DNA from: Armatimonadota bacterium | GTDB lineage: Bacteria > Armatimonadota > Fervidibacteria > Fervidibacterales > Fervidibacteraceae | Length of the DNA stretch: 39,126 bases | NCBI GenBank assembly: GCA_025060305.1 | Contig: JANXCD010000003.1 | Coordinates: 1-39,126, forward strand | Direction: 5' to 3' | Shown here: piece by piece, positions 9,965 to 18,604 of the stretch | How positions within the stretch are numbered: the first letter of the stretch is position 1 | How the letters are laid out: each line of letters begins with the position of its first letter | The notes under the pieces: generated by a model | Told to the model about the DNA's origin: nothing | The model's input: the letters and a program-made list of their open reading frames with translations, nothing else | Databases searched by the model: none | Program-made: the position numbers and the translations under genes

Positions 9965-12900
9965 TTACCACCTCAAAGGCATGATTGCACGCACTTGCTC
10001 ACCTCGTTCGCCATAGGCACGGACTTCAAGCAAGTAGAAACCTTTGGGCAGACCGCTATTGAGGCTTCGGCTGTCCCAAAGAATTCGTTTTTCACCTGCA
10101 GCCATCAACTTGCGAGGTTGAAGGGAAGAGACAAATCTTCCTGTCAATGTAATCAAATTGCATTCAACTTCAGCAGTTTCCGTCAAAGTGAAGCGGACGA
10201 GTAATTGACCGCTGCGAGTGATTTCTGGTTTCAATCCCACAATTTTCAACCCACTTCCAACCTTTCGCTCAGCAATTATTCTCAACCTCTTTACTGCAAC
10301 ATTTCCCTCTGCATTCCTTGCCACGAAAGTATAGCCTCCTGTCGTCCTCATGTATCTTGCCTCACCAGTTTCCATGTCAACTAAAATCAAACTTACATCC
10401 GAAGGAACTCTCTCGTTTACTCCCTCCCAAGAGACAGTCAAGTTTTCATTGCCAGCAGTTGCTTCAACAATTATATCCCAAACTTGTGGTCTCGCCGAGG
10501 GCGCTCTTATGTCGGCGTAAAGCAAAGTTTCACTCCGACCAAAGGTTGCAATTGAACCAAAGGTGAACCAGTTATGAACCCATTGTCTCAGCGAAGGTGG
10601 AGTTAACAAGTCAAGTGAATCCAATCCGTCTTTCGCTTTCGGTGAGACTCCAATTTGGAGAGTGCTCAAAACTTTATTGTCGTTAGTCAATTTGATAGGA
10701 AGCAGCCATCCATCACCATCAAAATTTAGCCGACCGTCAGCCAAAGCCAATTTGCTCCTTGACGGTCTTTCGTTTACCGCTATTTGCCTTGTAGGAATGT
10801 TATCAATCAGTAAGATGACACCTTGTGGTGCTTGCACATAAACCCAATAACCTTTGAAAGGCTCCATGAAAACCGAAGCGACATAACCTGTGGCAAATTG
10901 GTTCAAGGCAAACAAAGTATCATTTATCCAACCTTGAATCGCCGCTTCACGAAGAGGCAATGTTTGACCAGTCGCTCTGTTAGTGACCCTTGTTCTTGTC
11001 CAGTCAACTTTGAAGGGGAAAGGTGTCCCAATGAGCCACCATCCCTGTTTGTCCAAAAGAAGTGAGAAGGGTTGGTCACTCGGAGCAGGTGTTCCTATTT
11101 GAGTGAAATCGGTAAATTGGTCAAATCGGACAAAATAGCCACGACCAAGATGAACCGCATCAGCAGGTGGAACAGGAAAACGAACATAACGACCGCCTCT
11201 GTATCCAGTCATCGGGTCAGTCAAGTTCGGATTAGTCTCCCAAGTGATGATTTGGTTAGTGCCAAGCAAACTGTTAATTGTTATGCCTGTGCCTGTGTAA
11301 TCGTAAGGGATACTGATAAGTTGGACTCCACGAGCAAAAGTATGTTGAGCACGAATTGAGAAATTGACATTTTGTGTTTCCGTCGCTTCTTGGACAACAA
11401 CACCAGTCCGCTCTGCTGGGATTGATGTGTAACCTGGTGCTCTCAACCTGACAGTATATGTTCCCAAAGGCACATTAGCAACCAAGTAATTTCGGCTATA
11501 ATTGCCTACAACGGTGAACTGAGCGTCAGTGACAACACTAATTACAACTTCCCCTGTTGCAGGTTGAATAACTTCAACGACTACTCCACCAACAGGAGTG
11601 CCATCAGCACGGGTTACACGACCAGAAATGCTTCCCGGTTGTGCTCTTGGCAAAGCCAAAGTAACTCTTGTTGTCGCCGCAGTTTGAACTTGAACGCCTG
11701 TGACACTTGCAGGTTTGTAGTTAGGAGCAGTTGCTTGGACAGAGTAAACGCCGACAGGGACATTCGCAATTGTGAAATTGCCTTGAGCGTCTGTTGTTGC
11801 GGAAGCAACGATAGTTGTGCCAGAAATCACTTCAACTATTGCATTGGCAATACCTTGATTAGTTTGGGCGTCAAGGACTTGACCTGCGATGGTTCCAGGT
11901 TCTCCTGGCAACTGGAAATCAACACCTGTGGTTTCTTGCCCTGCTCGGACAATAACTCCAGTTCTCGTCACGGAGGTGTGTCTTGGGGCGGAAGCAGTGA
12001 CTTCATAAGTGGCATTGGGCACTCCTTCAATTCTGTATGTTCCATCAGTTCTCGTTGTGGCTGAGTAAGTGCTGGGAATTCCAGGAGGTAAGACAATAGG
12101 GTTGCCTTGTTCGTCGGCGACTATTCTTGCTGTCACTGTCGCTCCAACGATTGGGGTCGTTCCATCAAGTTCTGTCACTCTGCCACTAATTGAGCCTGGT
12201 GGCAATTTAGTCATAGTGAAATCATTGTTTTGGCTGACAAAACTTGTCACATTATCGCCATCACTTACCCCTTCAACTGAGGTTCGCAGCAAACGGGATG
12301 TCCAACCAGGGACAGAAACTTCCAAATCGTAAATTCCAGTGTTAAGCCCAATAATTTGGTAAAAGCCTCCTCGTTGCGTGAGAGCGCCACCAAAGATGAT
12401 TGGCTGAGGTAAAAGGCTTCCTACTTGTGCCCTTACAGTGAAACCTTCCAAACCATTTCCTTGAGTGTCTACTACCCTTCCAGAAATAGTGCCTGTCCGT
12501 AGAAAGTCCATGATGTAGTTCATCAAAGTGTGACGGAAAACCAAACCTTCAACAAAAGTCGCCTGCCCAATGGTAGTGTTTTTGAAACCATTGTTTAGCG
12601 CTTCCATTGGGAAGAAGAAAGTGACAACTCGGTAATCGGTAGCAGGGTCACGATATTGGACAGCAGCATTTGTTCCACCTTGCAAGTAAGTGTAAGTTGC
12701 AAAAGCGCCTGCTAAAACATCTACCGTGTCCATGACCAATGCGTTCTCGCAACCGTCTCCTGTAAAACCAAAACTTGGGTTATATTGGCTGGCATTGATA
12801 GGTGGGTCGTAAGTAGTTGCATCATATCCAAAGCCAAGCAACTCAATTCCTGAAGCCGTCCCATGCCTTTCTTGGTCTGGGTCTCTAAGTTGACCGTCAA

Positions 12901-15478
12901 CAGTTGGTCTCTCTTCATTATAACCAAAACCTTGTCCCCAATCATGAATGCCTGAAGCAATCAGTCTACCCTGAAGTTTGTGCCTTTCGGCTCGGTAAAC
13001 GCTAATCAAATCAAGACTGTAGTCACCATAAAAGCCACTAACAACACGGGAAAAGCGAGCCTTCAAGTAGTTTGTCAAAAAGTCATTACTAACTTGTCCG
13101 TTTATGGTCAAAGCCCAACCCAAATCTTGTCCACTGGCTATAAACAATCGTCCACTTCTGCTCAAGAAAGATGCCAACTTGCCTTGAGTTACTGGGTCTT
13201 CAAGACTTCCTTTGTCAACCCAGATGCTGCCTATGTAGGGAGCGAGCCAAACTACTGCTCGTTCAGCATGCAAACGAGTTGTGTTCGTTATAGGGTCGGG
13301 GAAAGAGCGAGGCAAATAAAGGTTCAAAACTTCATCGGGCACAGGTCCTCGGCACAAAATCCTCCAAATTCCAACTAAATAGGAATCAGGGAAGGGACAA
13401 TGTGATTCGCTTCTCGGTATAACTCCTTTGTTAGGGTTGAAAGGCACAAACAAAGGTCGGGGCTTTATGTCGCCGAAATAATAAGTTTCGGTTGGGATAC
13501 CCGGATAGTTTATGAAAACCTCAAAGTTGCCAAGCCCTGATGCCCTTTGCGTCGTCCATTTTTGTCCGCAAGCGTAATCGCTAACAAAAAGCACATCCTT
13601 GTCGGCAGTAAAAGGTTTGGTAGTGCAACCAACGATGTTGTCATAGCCAACATTGGGAATTGCTTCAAGCGAACGATCGGCAATCAAAATGCGACCCTGT
13701 TGCGTCGTGATAATGGTAACATCAGGTGCAAGGTAATTGCCCGAACTAGGCATTACCATACTAAAAGTCCCTAAAGCCATGAAAGCAAAGATGGCAGGCA
13801 TATTTCCTGCTCTGTCAATAGGCACAATAGTCACATAATAGTCACGAGGTGTTAATGGCAACCTGATGCGGCGAGTGTAAATTCCGTCGTTAGCCCTTTG
13901 ATCGCCGTTTGTGCCGTTATCAAACAACTCAATAGCGTAAGGCTGAATTAATCGCCAATATCCGTCAACATCAGCACCTTCGCTGGCTTGATACATTAAT
14001 TCCACAGTATTGACCAAGCCAACTTCATCGCCAGTATCAGGATTGAAGTTTACGATGAACCAATCAACTTCGTGGGAAATTGCTGCTTGGTCACCTGGGT
14101 TTTGCTGGCTGGCTCCATCTGGGAAGCCTTCATTGTGCACTGCCCACAAAAACATCGGGTTATCGGCACTCTTAAAAACGGCGTAAACCCTGTCAACTCC
14201 ACTTTCTGGGTCATAAACATGTGCAGTCAAAGTTACAGTGTCGCCTGGCAAGTTGATTTTGGGTGTGATTTGGGGTAGCTTAGGGTTGCCAAATCTGTCA
14301 GAAAGCAGCGGAGGGAATATGTCAATGGAAGAGATGACCCAAATGTCCTCATTGCCATTGCGGTTCGTTACAAAAGCAATTCGCTCAATGTTGCCAGGGA
14401 TAACCGGAAAAGGCTCAACCGTTGATTGGAATTCTTGAGTTCGGTTGCCAGAAGGTGAAACTTGCCTAATATTTGACCCTTGATCATCGGAAAGAAAGAT
14501 GTCACGGTTACCATTACGGTCAGAAGTGAAAGCCAAACGGAAGCCACGACGACCCAAGTTAGTGCTTGGGTGCGTAAAGTAAACTGGGGCAGGTTCAGTG
14601 TCGTTTTGCCTACCACTTGTTATTGGTCTTTGATTCTGACCGTCGCCACGCATTACCCAAATGTGAAAGAAGGCTCCAGGTTGACCAGTAGTGGGATCAA
14701 GGTTGCTCTCGTAAAGGATACGACCGTCGGGCAAATAGGCTGGATTGCGGTTGACGCCTTGTGTAGTCAATTGGCGGATGCGACCTGTGTCCAAAGCCAC
14801 CAAATAAATCTGATTGTTTTGCTCAAAAGCGATCTCAGCACCCGATGGCGCAACGCTGATGCGGCGAACACCACGAAGCCCAAAAGTTCGCTGTTGAATT
14901 TGAACGGGAGAAGTCCTCAAGTTGGCTGTGTATATGTCGGTGACACCACCTGAACTGATAATGAAAGCGATAGTGATGCTGTCAGAAAACCAAGAAGGGG
15001 AAAGTTCGTCGCCTGTTGGGATGTTTGGTGGAATGTCTCTTTCTGGAATAGCAGGGCGAGCGTTGCTTCCATCAGGGCTCATAAGCCAGATTCGGAAGCG
15101 TTGTCCAGTTCCATCATTTCGGTCTAAGCGACCATTGCCATTGCTATCAACGCTATTAGTGCTGAAAGCGATAATGCGACCGTCTGGCGACCAAGTAGGC
15201 GTTCGCTCGCTACCAGGCGCTTCCGTCAGGGGTAATTCCTGCCCTCTCGCTTGACGAGTAGCCAAAGCACGCTTTTGCCATTCCTCTCGCAATTGATTTT
15301 CCAAACCAGGTCGTCGGTTTTGAAGGTATTGACGAAGTGCCATTTGCCATCTCTCAGAGGGAATTTGCAAATCCTTTTTTCGTGACGGGAATGGATTGTT
15401 TGCAAAAGCAAACCAAACTATTCCCGCCATGACAAAAACGCCAAAAAGAATTTTCAACCAGCGGTTTTCATTTTTCAT
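9965..15478 (-). CDS. Giant secreted protein: PD40 propeller, amidotransferase-like region, four CarboxypepD-like repeats, FlgD-Ig cassette
   Basis: An 1837-residue exported protein. Residues 8-27 are a hydrophobic export segment. Residues 85-390 contain TolB-like PD40 blades (TPTWSPDGRIIAFST; RLAFTSDRNGNRDIFLS; RIAFVTNRNGNEDIWVIS). An Ig-like module follows (LTAHVYDPESGVDRVYAVF). Residues 590-990 include an amidotransferase-like core (FLSRSGRLFIASGQD, 771-785). Four CarboxypepD regulatory-like repeats begin near 996, 1095, 1195 and 1292 (GxISGRV). The shared cassette runs from about 1378 to the end (LISIPYDY, GYFVRF, GWWLIGTPFPFKV, GYWVYV, LTGRFVS, ILWDSRS) and closes with MPLRW. The start overlaps the end of coaE by 11 bases, with AAAGGA upstream. 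No enzyme active site is evident. A glycan-binding or structural surface role is an inference. Confidence 0.87.
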   Translation of the reverse strand: MKNENRWLKILFGVFVMAGIVWFAFANNPFPSRKKDLQIPSERWQMALRQYLQNRRPGLENQLREEWQKRALATRQARGQELPLTEAPGSERTPTWSPDGRIIAFSTNSVDSNGNGRLDRNDGTGQRFRIWLMSPDGSNARPAIPERDIPPNIPTGDELSPSWFSDSITIAFIISSGGVTDIYTANLRTSPVQIQQRTFGLRGVRRISVAPSGAEIAFEQNNQIYLVALDTGRIRQLTTQGVNRNPAYLPDGRILYESNLDPTTGQPGAFFHIWVMRGDGQNQRPITSGRQNDTEPAPVYFTHPSTNLGRRGFRLAFTSDRNGNRDIFLSDDQGSNIRQVSPSGNRTQEFQSTVEPFPVIPGNIERIAFVTNRNGNEDIWVISSIDIFPPLLSDRFGNPKLPQITPKINLPGDTVTLTAHVYDPESGVDRVYAVFKSADNPMFLWAVHNEGFPDGASQQNPGDQAAISHEVDWFIVNFNPDTGDEVGLVNTVELMYQASEGADVDGYWRLIQPYAIELFDNGTNGDQRANDGIYTRRIRLPLTPRDYYVTIVPIDRAGNMPAIFAFMALGTFSMVMPSSGNYLAPDVTIITTQQGRILIADRSLEAIPNVGYDNIVGCTTKPFTADKDVLFVSDYACGQKWTTQRASGLGNFEVFINYPGIPTETYYFGDIKPRPLFVPFNPNKGVIPRSESHCPFPDSYLVGIWRILCRGPVPDEVLNLYLPRSFPDPITNTTRLHAERAVVWLAPYIGSIWVDKGSLEDPVTQGKLASFLSRSGRLFIASGQDLGWALTINGQVSNDFLTNYLKARFSRVVSGFYGDYSLDLISVYRAERHKLQGRLIASGIHDWGQGFGYNEERPTVDGQLRDPDQERHGTASGIELLGFGYDATTYDPPINASQYNPSFGFTGDGCENALVMDTVDVLAGAFATYTYLQGGTNAAVQYRDPATDYRVVTFFFPMEALNNGFKNTTIGQATFVEGLVFRHTLMNYIMDFLRTGTISGRVVDTQGNGLEGFTVRAQVGSLLPQPIIFGGALTQRGGFYQIIGLNTGIYDLEVSVPGWTSRLLRTSVEGVSDGDNVTSFVSQNNDFTMTKLPPGSISGRVTELDGTTPIVGATVTARIVADEQGNPIVLPPGIPSTYSATTRTDGTYRIEGVPNATYEVTASAPRHTSVTRTGVIVRAGQETTGVDFQLPGEPGTIAGQVLDAQTNQGIANAIVEVISGTTIVASATTDAQGNFTIANVPVGVYSVQATAPNYKPASVTGVQVQTAATTRVTLALPRAQPGSISGRVTRADGTPVGGVVVEVIQPATGEVVISVVTDAQFTVVGNYSRNYLVANVPLGTYTVRLRAPGYTSIPAERTGVVVQEATETQNVNFSIRAQHTFARGVQLISIPYDYTGTGITINSLLGTNQIITWETNPNLTDPMTGYRGGRYVRFPVPPADAVHLGRGYFVRFDQFTDFTQIGTPAPSDQPFSLLLDKQGWWLIGTPFPFKVDWTRTRVTNRATGQTLPLREAAIQGWINDTLFALNQFATGYVASVFMEPFKGYWVYVQAPQGVILLIDNIPTRQIAVNERPSRSKLALADGRLNFDGDGWLLPIKLTNDNKVLSTLQIGVSPKAKDGLDSLDLLTPPSLRQWVHNWFTFGSIATFGRSETLLYADIRAPSARPQVWDIIVEATAGNENLTVSWEGVNERVPSDVSLILVDMETGEARYMRTTGGYTFVARNAEGNVAVKRLRIIAERKVGSGLKIVGLKPEITRSGQLLVRFTLTETAEVECNLITLTGRFVSSLQPRKLMAAGEKRILWDSRSLNSGLPKGFYLLEVRAYGERGEQVRAIMPLRW

Positions 15479-16085
15479 GGGTGACCATCCTTTCGGTCAT
15501 TTCCCAATTTTGCCTTCTCCCGTCAGTGACGATTACCCGATGAGCACGGCGACTAAACTCAACATCGGACAATTGCCTAACCATTCTTTGCAAAATCGTC
15601 TCCCTTTTCACCCTCGTCTTACCCTTATCTCTCGTTCCTTGTTCGCTCTTTTCCATTCGCTTTAGACGCTCTCTAAAACTTGCCGTCAACACCCAAACCT
15701 CGTTGACGAAAGGTCGCAATCCCATTTCAAACAAAACTGCAGCCTCAATTGCAATCAACTTTATCCCTCTACCCTTCCACTCTTTGAGAGCAGCGTCAAT
15801 CATGTGACGCATTTGAGGGTGTGTCAAGCGGTTAAGCCTTTTAAGTGCTGAGGGATTTTGAAAAACCCATCGCCCAACTTTTCCTCTGTCAAGTTCGCCA
15901 GAAGAAGTTAGGATTGTCTTTCCGAAAGTTGCCACCATTGACCTTAAGACTGGGCTTCCCCTTTTCACCAACTTACGATTTACTTCGTCGGCAGTGACAG
16001 TTTTGATGCCAAATTTTTGCATTTGCCTGATAAGCGTTGTTTTACCTGCACCCAAACCACCAGTGATTCCGATAACTTTTTTCAC
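15468..16085 (-). CDS. coaE: Dephospho-CoA kinase
   Basis: Phosphorylates dephospho-CoA with ATP, the last step of coenzyme A synthesis, in the cytosol. GTG 16085 gives 205 residues, close to the family norm of about 200; GGAGGT (16095-16100) is 9 bases upstream. The longer frame to 16181 would run into the S1 gene. The P-loop is GGLGAGKT at 9-16. The next family motifs follow in order: TADEVNRKLVKRG, then GELDRGKVGRWVF, LTHPQM, and EAAVLFEMG. An unusual charged, low-complexity stretch (SEQGTRDKGKTRVKRE) is inserted where most CoaE proteins have a short loop (DNA about 15604-15652). The stop overlaps the start of the giant secreted protein by 11 bases. The S1 gene is 25 bases upstream, so rpsA and coaE are probably co-transcribed. 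Confidence 0.93.
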   Translation of the reverse strand: MKKVIGITGGLGAGKTTLIRQMQKFGIKTVTADEVNRKLVKRGSPVLRSMVATFGKTILTSSGELDRGKVGRWVFQNPSALKRLNRLTHPQMRHMIDAALKEWKGRGIKLIAIEAAVLFEMGLRPFVNEVWVLTASFRERLKRMEKSEQGTRDKGKTRVKRETILQRMVRQLSDVEFSRRAHRVIVTDGRRQNWEMTERMVTHEK

Positions 16086-16110
16086 TCTATCACGACCTCC
16101 AAACCAAATT

Positions 16111-17322
16111 TTAATCTTGTTGTTTTCGCTCTTCTTTTTTTCCTTGCTGCGTTGAAGTTCCCAAATTGGGAAAAACATCACCTAAGGTAATTTGAGGCGA
16201 TGGTTGCTGTTCCATGTATTGGCGTAATTCAAGCCTTTCTCGCTCTTGGGCGACTTGCCTCATGCTGAGCAAAATCCTTCGCTTCTCCGTCTCAACTTGG
16301 TAAACTTTCGCTTCAATTTCCTGACCGACCTTGACAATATCTTCTGCCCTAACATTTCTTCTCGTTGAAAGTTCGTTGTTCGGAATAACCCCTTCAATGC
16401 CTGTTGGCAACTTAACAAAAACACCAAAAGGGACGATGCGAGTTACTACTCCTTTGACTTTTGAGCCAACAGGATAATCTTGAGGTGCTGTTCTCCAAGG
16501 ATCTGGCAACAACGGCTTTAGGCTCAACGAAATTTTTGGACCATCAGGTTCAAAGCCTATGACTGCGACTTGAAGCTTTTGTCCTTCCTTGACCACTTCT
16601 GATGGATGGTTCACTCTTGTCCACCCCATTTCGCTGACATGGAGCAATCCATCAACGCCGCCTAAGTCAACGAAAGCACCGAAATCGGCTATGCGCCTCA
16701 CAGTGCCCTCCAAAATTGCACCTTCATACAACTTAGCCAAAGTTTCCTGCCTTCTACGCTCACGGTCTTCGTCAAGGGCAATTCTGTTGGAACAAAGGAC
16801 ACGCCTTTTGTCTCTATCAATCTCAATGATTTTGATTTTTATCGTACGACCGATGAAATGTTCCAACCTCCAACCAGAAGGGATGACAACTTGTGATGCT
16901 GGGACAAAGCCATCAATACCAAGGTCAACGATCAGACCGCCTTTAATTCTGTCTTTCACCATCACTTGCAAAATTTCTCCATTTTCAAAGGCTTCCTGAA
17001 TTCGCTTCCATGCCCGCTCGTAGTCTGCCCTTCGCTTTGAAAGCAAAACCATCCCTTCCGTCTCTTCTGCTTTTGATTCAGGTCGCAAAACATAAACTTC
17101 AATCTTTTCACCTATTTTCGCCTCTTCAAGGTGATTACCGCCCCACTCACTGGCAGGTATGAAACCTTCAGCCTTACCGCCGATGTCAATGAGAACTCCG
17201 TCCTGACGAACTTGGACGACAAGACCTGTTAAAATTTCGCCAGTGCGAACAGGTTGCATCGCTTTGAAGGCTTGCATCATCTCGTCCATGTTCTCTGCTG
17301 GCATAGTCGTTTGTTCGTTCAT
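16111..17322 (-). CDS. rpsA: Ribosomal protein S1-like protein with four S1 domains
   Basis: Binds mRNA and helps load it on the 30S subunit. ATG 17322 (403 residues) is preferred to 17376 because GGGGGAG (17331-17337) lies 8 bases upstream. Four S1 OB-fold domains lie at about 25-97, 113-180, 199-268 and 284-355. The third is closest to consensus (EGTVRRIADFGAFVDLGGVDGLLHVSE), and the second ends VPASQV. Four domains is the short form seen in many non-proteobacterial S1 proteins, against six in E. coli. The acidic N-terminus and charged tail (GKKEERKQQD) are low complexity. An S1-domain regulator other than the ribosomal protein is possible but less likely. Confidence 0.88.
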   Translation of the reverse strand: MNEQTTMPAENMDEMMQAFKAMQPVRTGEILTGLVVQVRQDGVLIDIGGKAEGFIPASEWGGNHLEEAKIGEKIEVYVLRPESKAEETEGMVLLSKRRADYERAWKRIQEAFENGEILQVMVKDRIKGGLIVDLGIDGFVPASQVVIPSGWRLEHFIGRTIKIKIIEIDRDKRRVLCSNRIALDEDRERRRQETLAKLYEGAILEGTVRRIADFGAFVDLGGVDGLLHVSEMGWTRVNHPSEVVKEGQKLQVAVIGFEPDGPKISLSLKPLLPDPWRTAPQDYPVGSKVKGVVTRIVPFGVFVKLPTGIEGVIPNNELSTRRNVRAEDIVKVGQEIEAKVYQVETEKRRILLSMRQVAQERERLELRQYMEQQPSPQITLGDVFPNLGTSTQQGKKEERKQQD

Positions 17323-17553
17323 CTTTTTCGCTCCCCCTTGATGAAGCACATTAGCCAGATTCCTGGTCACTTGCACCCTTCCTTTGATTTTTCTTTTAAG
17401 ACTTACACATTTGCGTGCTGAACTTGCGGTGTCTCACTTTTTGCAATCGGTTGCCAAAAAAATTTTGTCATCTGGTTGCAAATTTTCAACTCCCATTCCG
17501 CGCAAATTCATTAGGAATTCAGTAACCTAACTGAAATTGGCTCGTTGAAAGTT
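17323..17553. other. Intergenic gap between glycosyltransferase and rpsA-like genes
   Basis: This 231-base stretch separates the GT2 gene from the S1 gene on the minus strand. It contains the S1 ribosome binding site (17331-17337) and presumably its promoter. I see no convincing hairpin, terminator or small gene in it. Confidence 0.4.
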
Positions 17554-18231
17554 TTACTTTTGCCGACAACCTGAATTAGGTTCTCTCGGATTGCGACCGT
17601 TTAGGCTTATGAGCCAGCCTTTACCAACTTCAAGATACATTTCTGCCCTCGCTTTGACAGCCCTAATTAAACCCAACTTCTCTTCCTTCATCACATGGCT
17701 AACCCCACGAAGGATCACTGTTTTGACATTCCAATTATGTTCACGAGCAAATTTATTGAGGGCTGCTTCAAGTCCATAGCCTAAATGCGAAAAATTTGGC
17801 AATTCACGAATCCGTTTTAGCGGAAATGCCCTTTGACCTGAGACCCAAGGGGCAATCAAGTGAGATAGGTCTGTCCAAATCCTACCGCCACGAAAAATTC
17901 CCAAAGTCATATCAACGCCATCGTGAGCAACAGGATAAGCAAGGTCTTCAATGTGTGATGGTTTCAGCCCTTTCAAATCAGCGTCAAGGAAAACAACAAT
18001 AGGCTGACTAACTTCTTGTAGACCAATCCAGACAGCGCCGGCTTTTCCGAGATTTTTGTCAAGCCTTATTGCTGTGACGCTGAAATTTTTTGCGACCTTG
18101 AATGTGTTATCTTCCGAGCCATCGTCCACCAGAATAACCTGTCGCACAGACTCACAAGCAGTCACTGCTTCCAAGACCGCTGGCAATCGCTCTTCTTCGT
18201 TGTAAGCAGGTATGACCACCGCAATTTCCAT
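17554..18231 (-). CDS. Family 2 glycosyltransferase
   Basis: A cytosolic or membrane-associated GT-A enzyme that moves a sugar from a nucleotide-sugar donor, 225 residues. ATG 18231 is chosen over GTG 18240 because AAGGTG lies 6 bases upstream of it. The N-terminus is classic GT2 (VVIPAYNEEERLPAVLEAV), followed by VILVDDGSEDNT and the metal-binding acidic motif FLDADLKGL. It has no clear membrane anchor, so it resembles dolichyl-phosphate-mannose-synthase-like or glucosyl-3-phosphoglycerate-synthase-like short GT2 enzymes. The acceptor cannot be told from the sequence. It stands 231 bases upstream of the S1 gene, on the same strand. Confidence 0.88.
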   Translation of the reverse strand: MEIAVVIPAYNEEERLPAVLEAVTACESVRQVILVDDGSEDNTFKVAKNFSVTAIRLDKNLGKAGAVWIGLQEVSQPIVVFLDADLKGLKPSHIEDLAYPVAHDGVDMTLGIFRGGRIWTDLSHLIAPWVSGQRAFPLKRIRELPNFSHLGYGLEAALNKFAREHNWNVKTVILRGVSHVMKEEKLGLIRAVKARAEMYLEVGKGWLISLNGRNPREPNSGCRQK

Positions 18232-18604
18232 CGCAATCACCTTCGCCTTTTTGACCTCGCCACGCTTATCAAGATGTTAATTCATCTTTGCGAAAAAAGA
18301 ACCTCACTTTTGGGTTTCCGTGCTTTTTTGGTAAGGAAAAACCCTAAAATTGGCAAAGGCTCAATCTTTGCCTTGAAACGACGCTAAAATTTTAACGCCT
18401 CAAAGTTAAAGTCGTTCTTTACTTCAAAAGGCTTTTGATAAAGGATTATGGCATAGGACTATGTCCTTTCGCTCTTTACTGCAAAGTTTATCAGTGCTTG
18501 GTCGTCCATGCCACTGGCTTTAGCCAGTGGTTGATGACGAACTAAATTCTAACTTTGCAGCAAAGATGGTTAAAAGACTCACAGCAAAAGGAGGGCGAAA
18601 TTGG
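18232..18604. other. Hairpin-rich divergent leader upstream of hppA
   Basis: This 373-base gap lies between the divergent GT2 and hppA genes. It holds four separate inverted repeats: AAGATG/CATCTT (18271-18288), GGCAAAG/CTTTGCC (18352-18372), AACGAC/GTCGTT enclosing an AAAATTTT core (18377-18416), and a 9-base perfect stem (18511-18530). Two copies of a CTCTTT-type motif lie at 18411-18429 and 18468-18486. The hppA ribosome binding site GGAGGG is at 18590-18595. No small gene stands out, and I recognise no known riboswitch consensus. Confidence 0.6.
18506..18538 (+). repeat. 33-base palindromic repeat, copy 1
   Basis: The core is CCACTGGCTTTAGCCAGTGG (18511-18530), a perfect 9-base stem with a 2-base loop, or an 8-base stem with a TTTA loop. 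The whole 33 bases are identical to the reverse complement of 27207-27239. It lies between GT2 and hppA. Perfect identity at two distant noncoding sites indicates a dispersed repeat rather than chance. Confidence 0.85.

Noticed and set aside
11564-12064. Plus-strand open frame of 166 codons inside the giant secreted protein gene
   Set aside because: It is antisense to the CarboxypepD-repeat region, is Ser/Asn/Cys-rich with no motif, and arises from the codon pattern of the real gene.
1968-15478. True type IX secretion sorting domains
   Set aside because: The final domain resembles them in general fold, but I see no type IX genes here and the terminal sequence is not the usual type A or B form. 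I keep only FlgD-Ig-like.
16086-16181. Longer N-terminus of CoaE
   Set aside because: It overlaps the S1 gene and lacks a ribosome site; the GTG at 16085 puts the P-loop near residue 9, as in the family.
18527-18604. Longer N-terminus of HppA
   Set aside because: It would start inside the 33-base repeat and has no ribosome site; ATG 18605 has a strong one.
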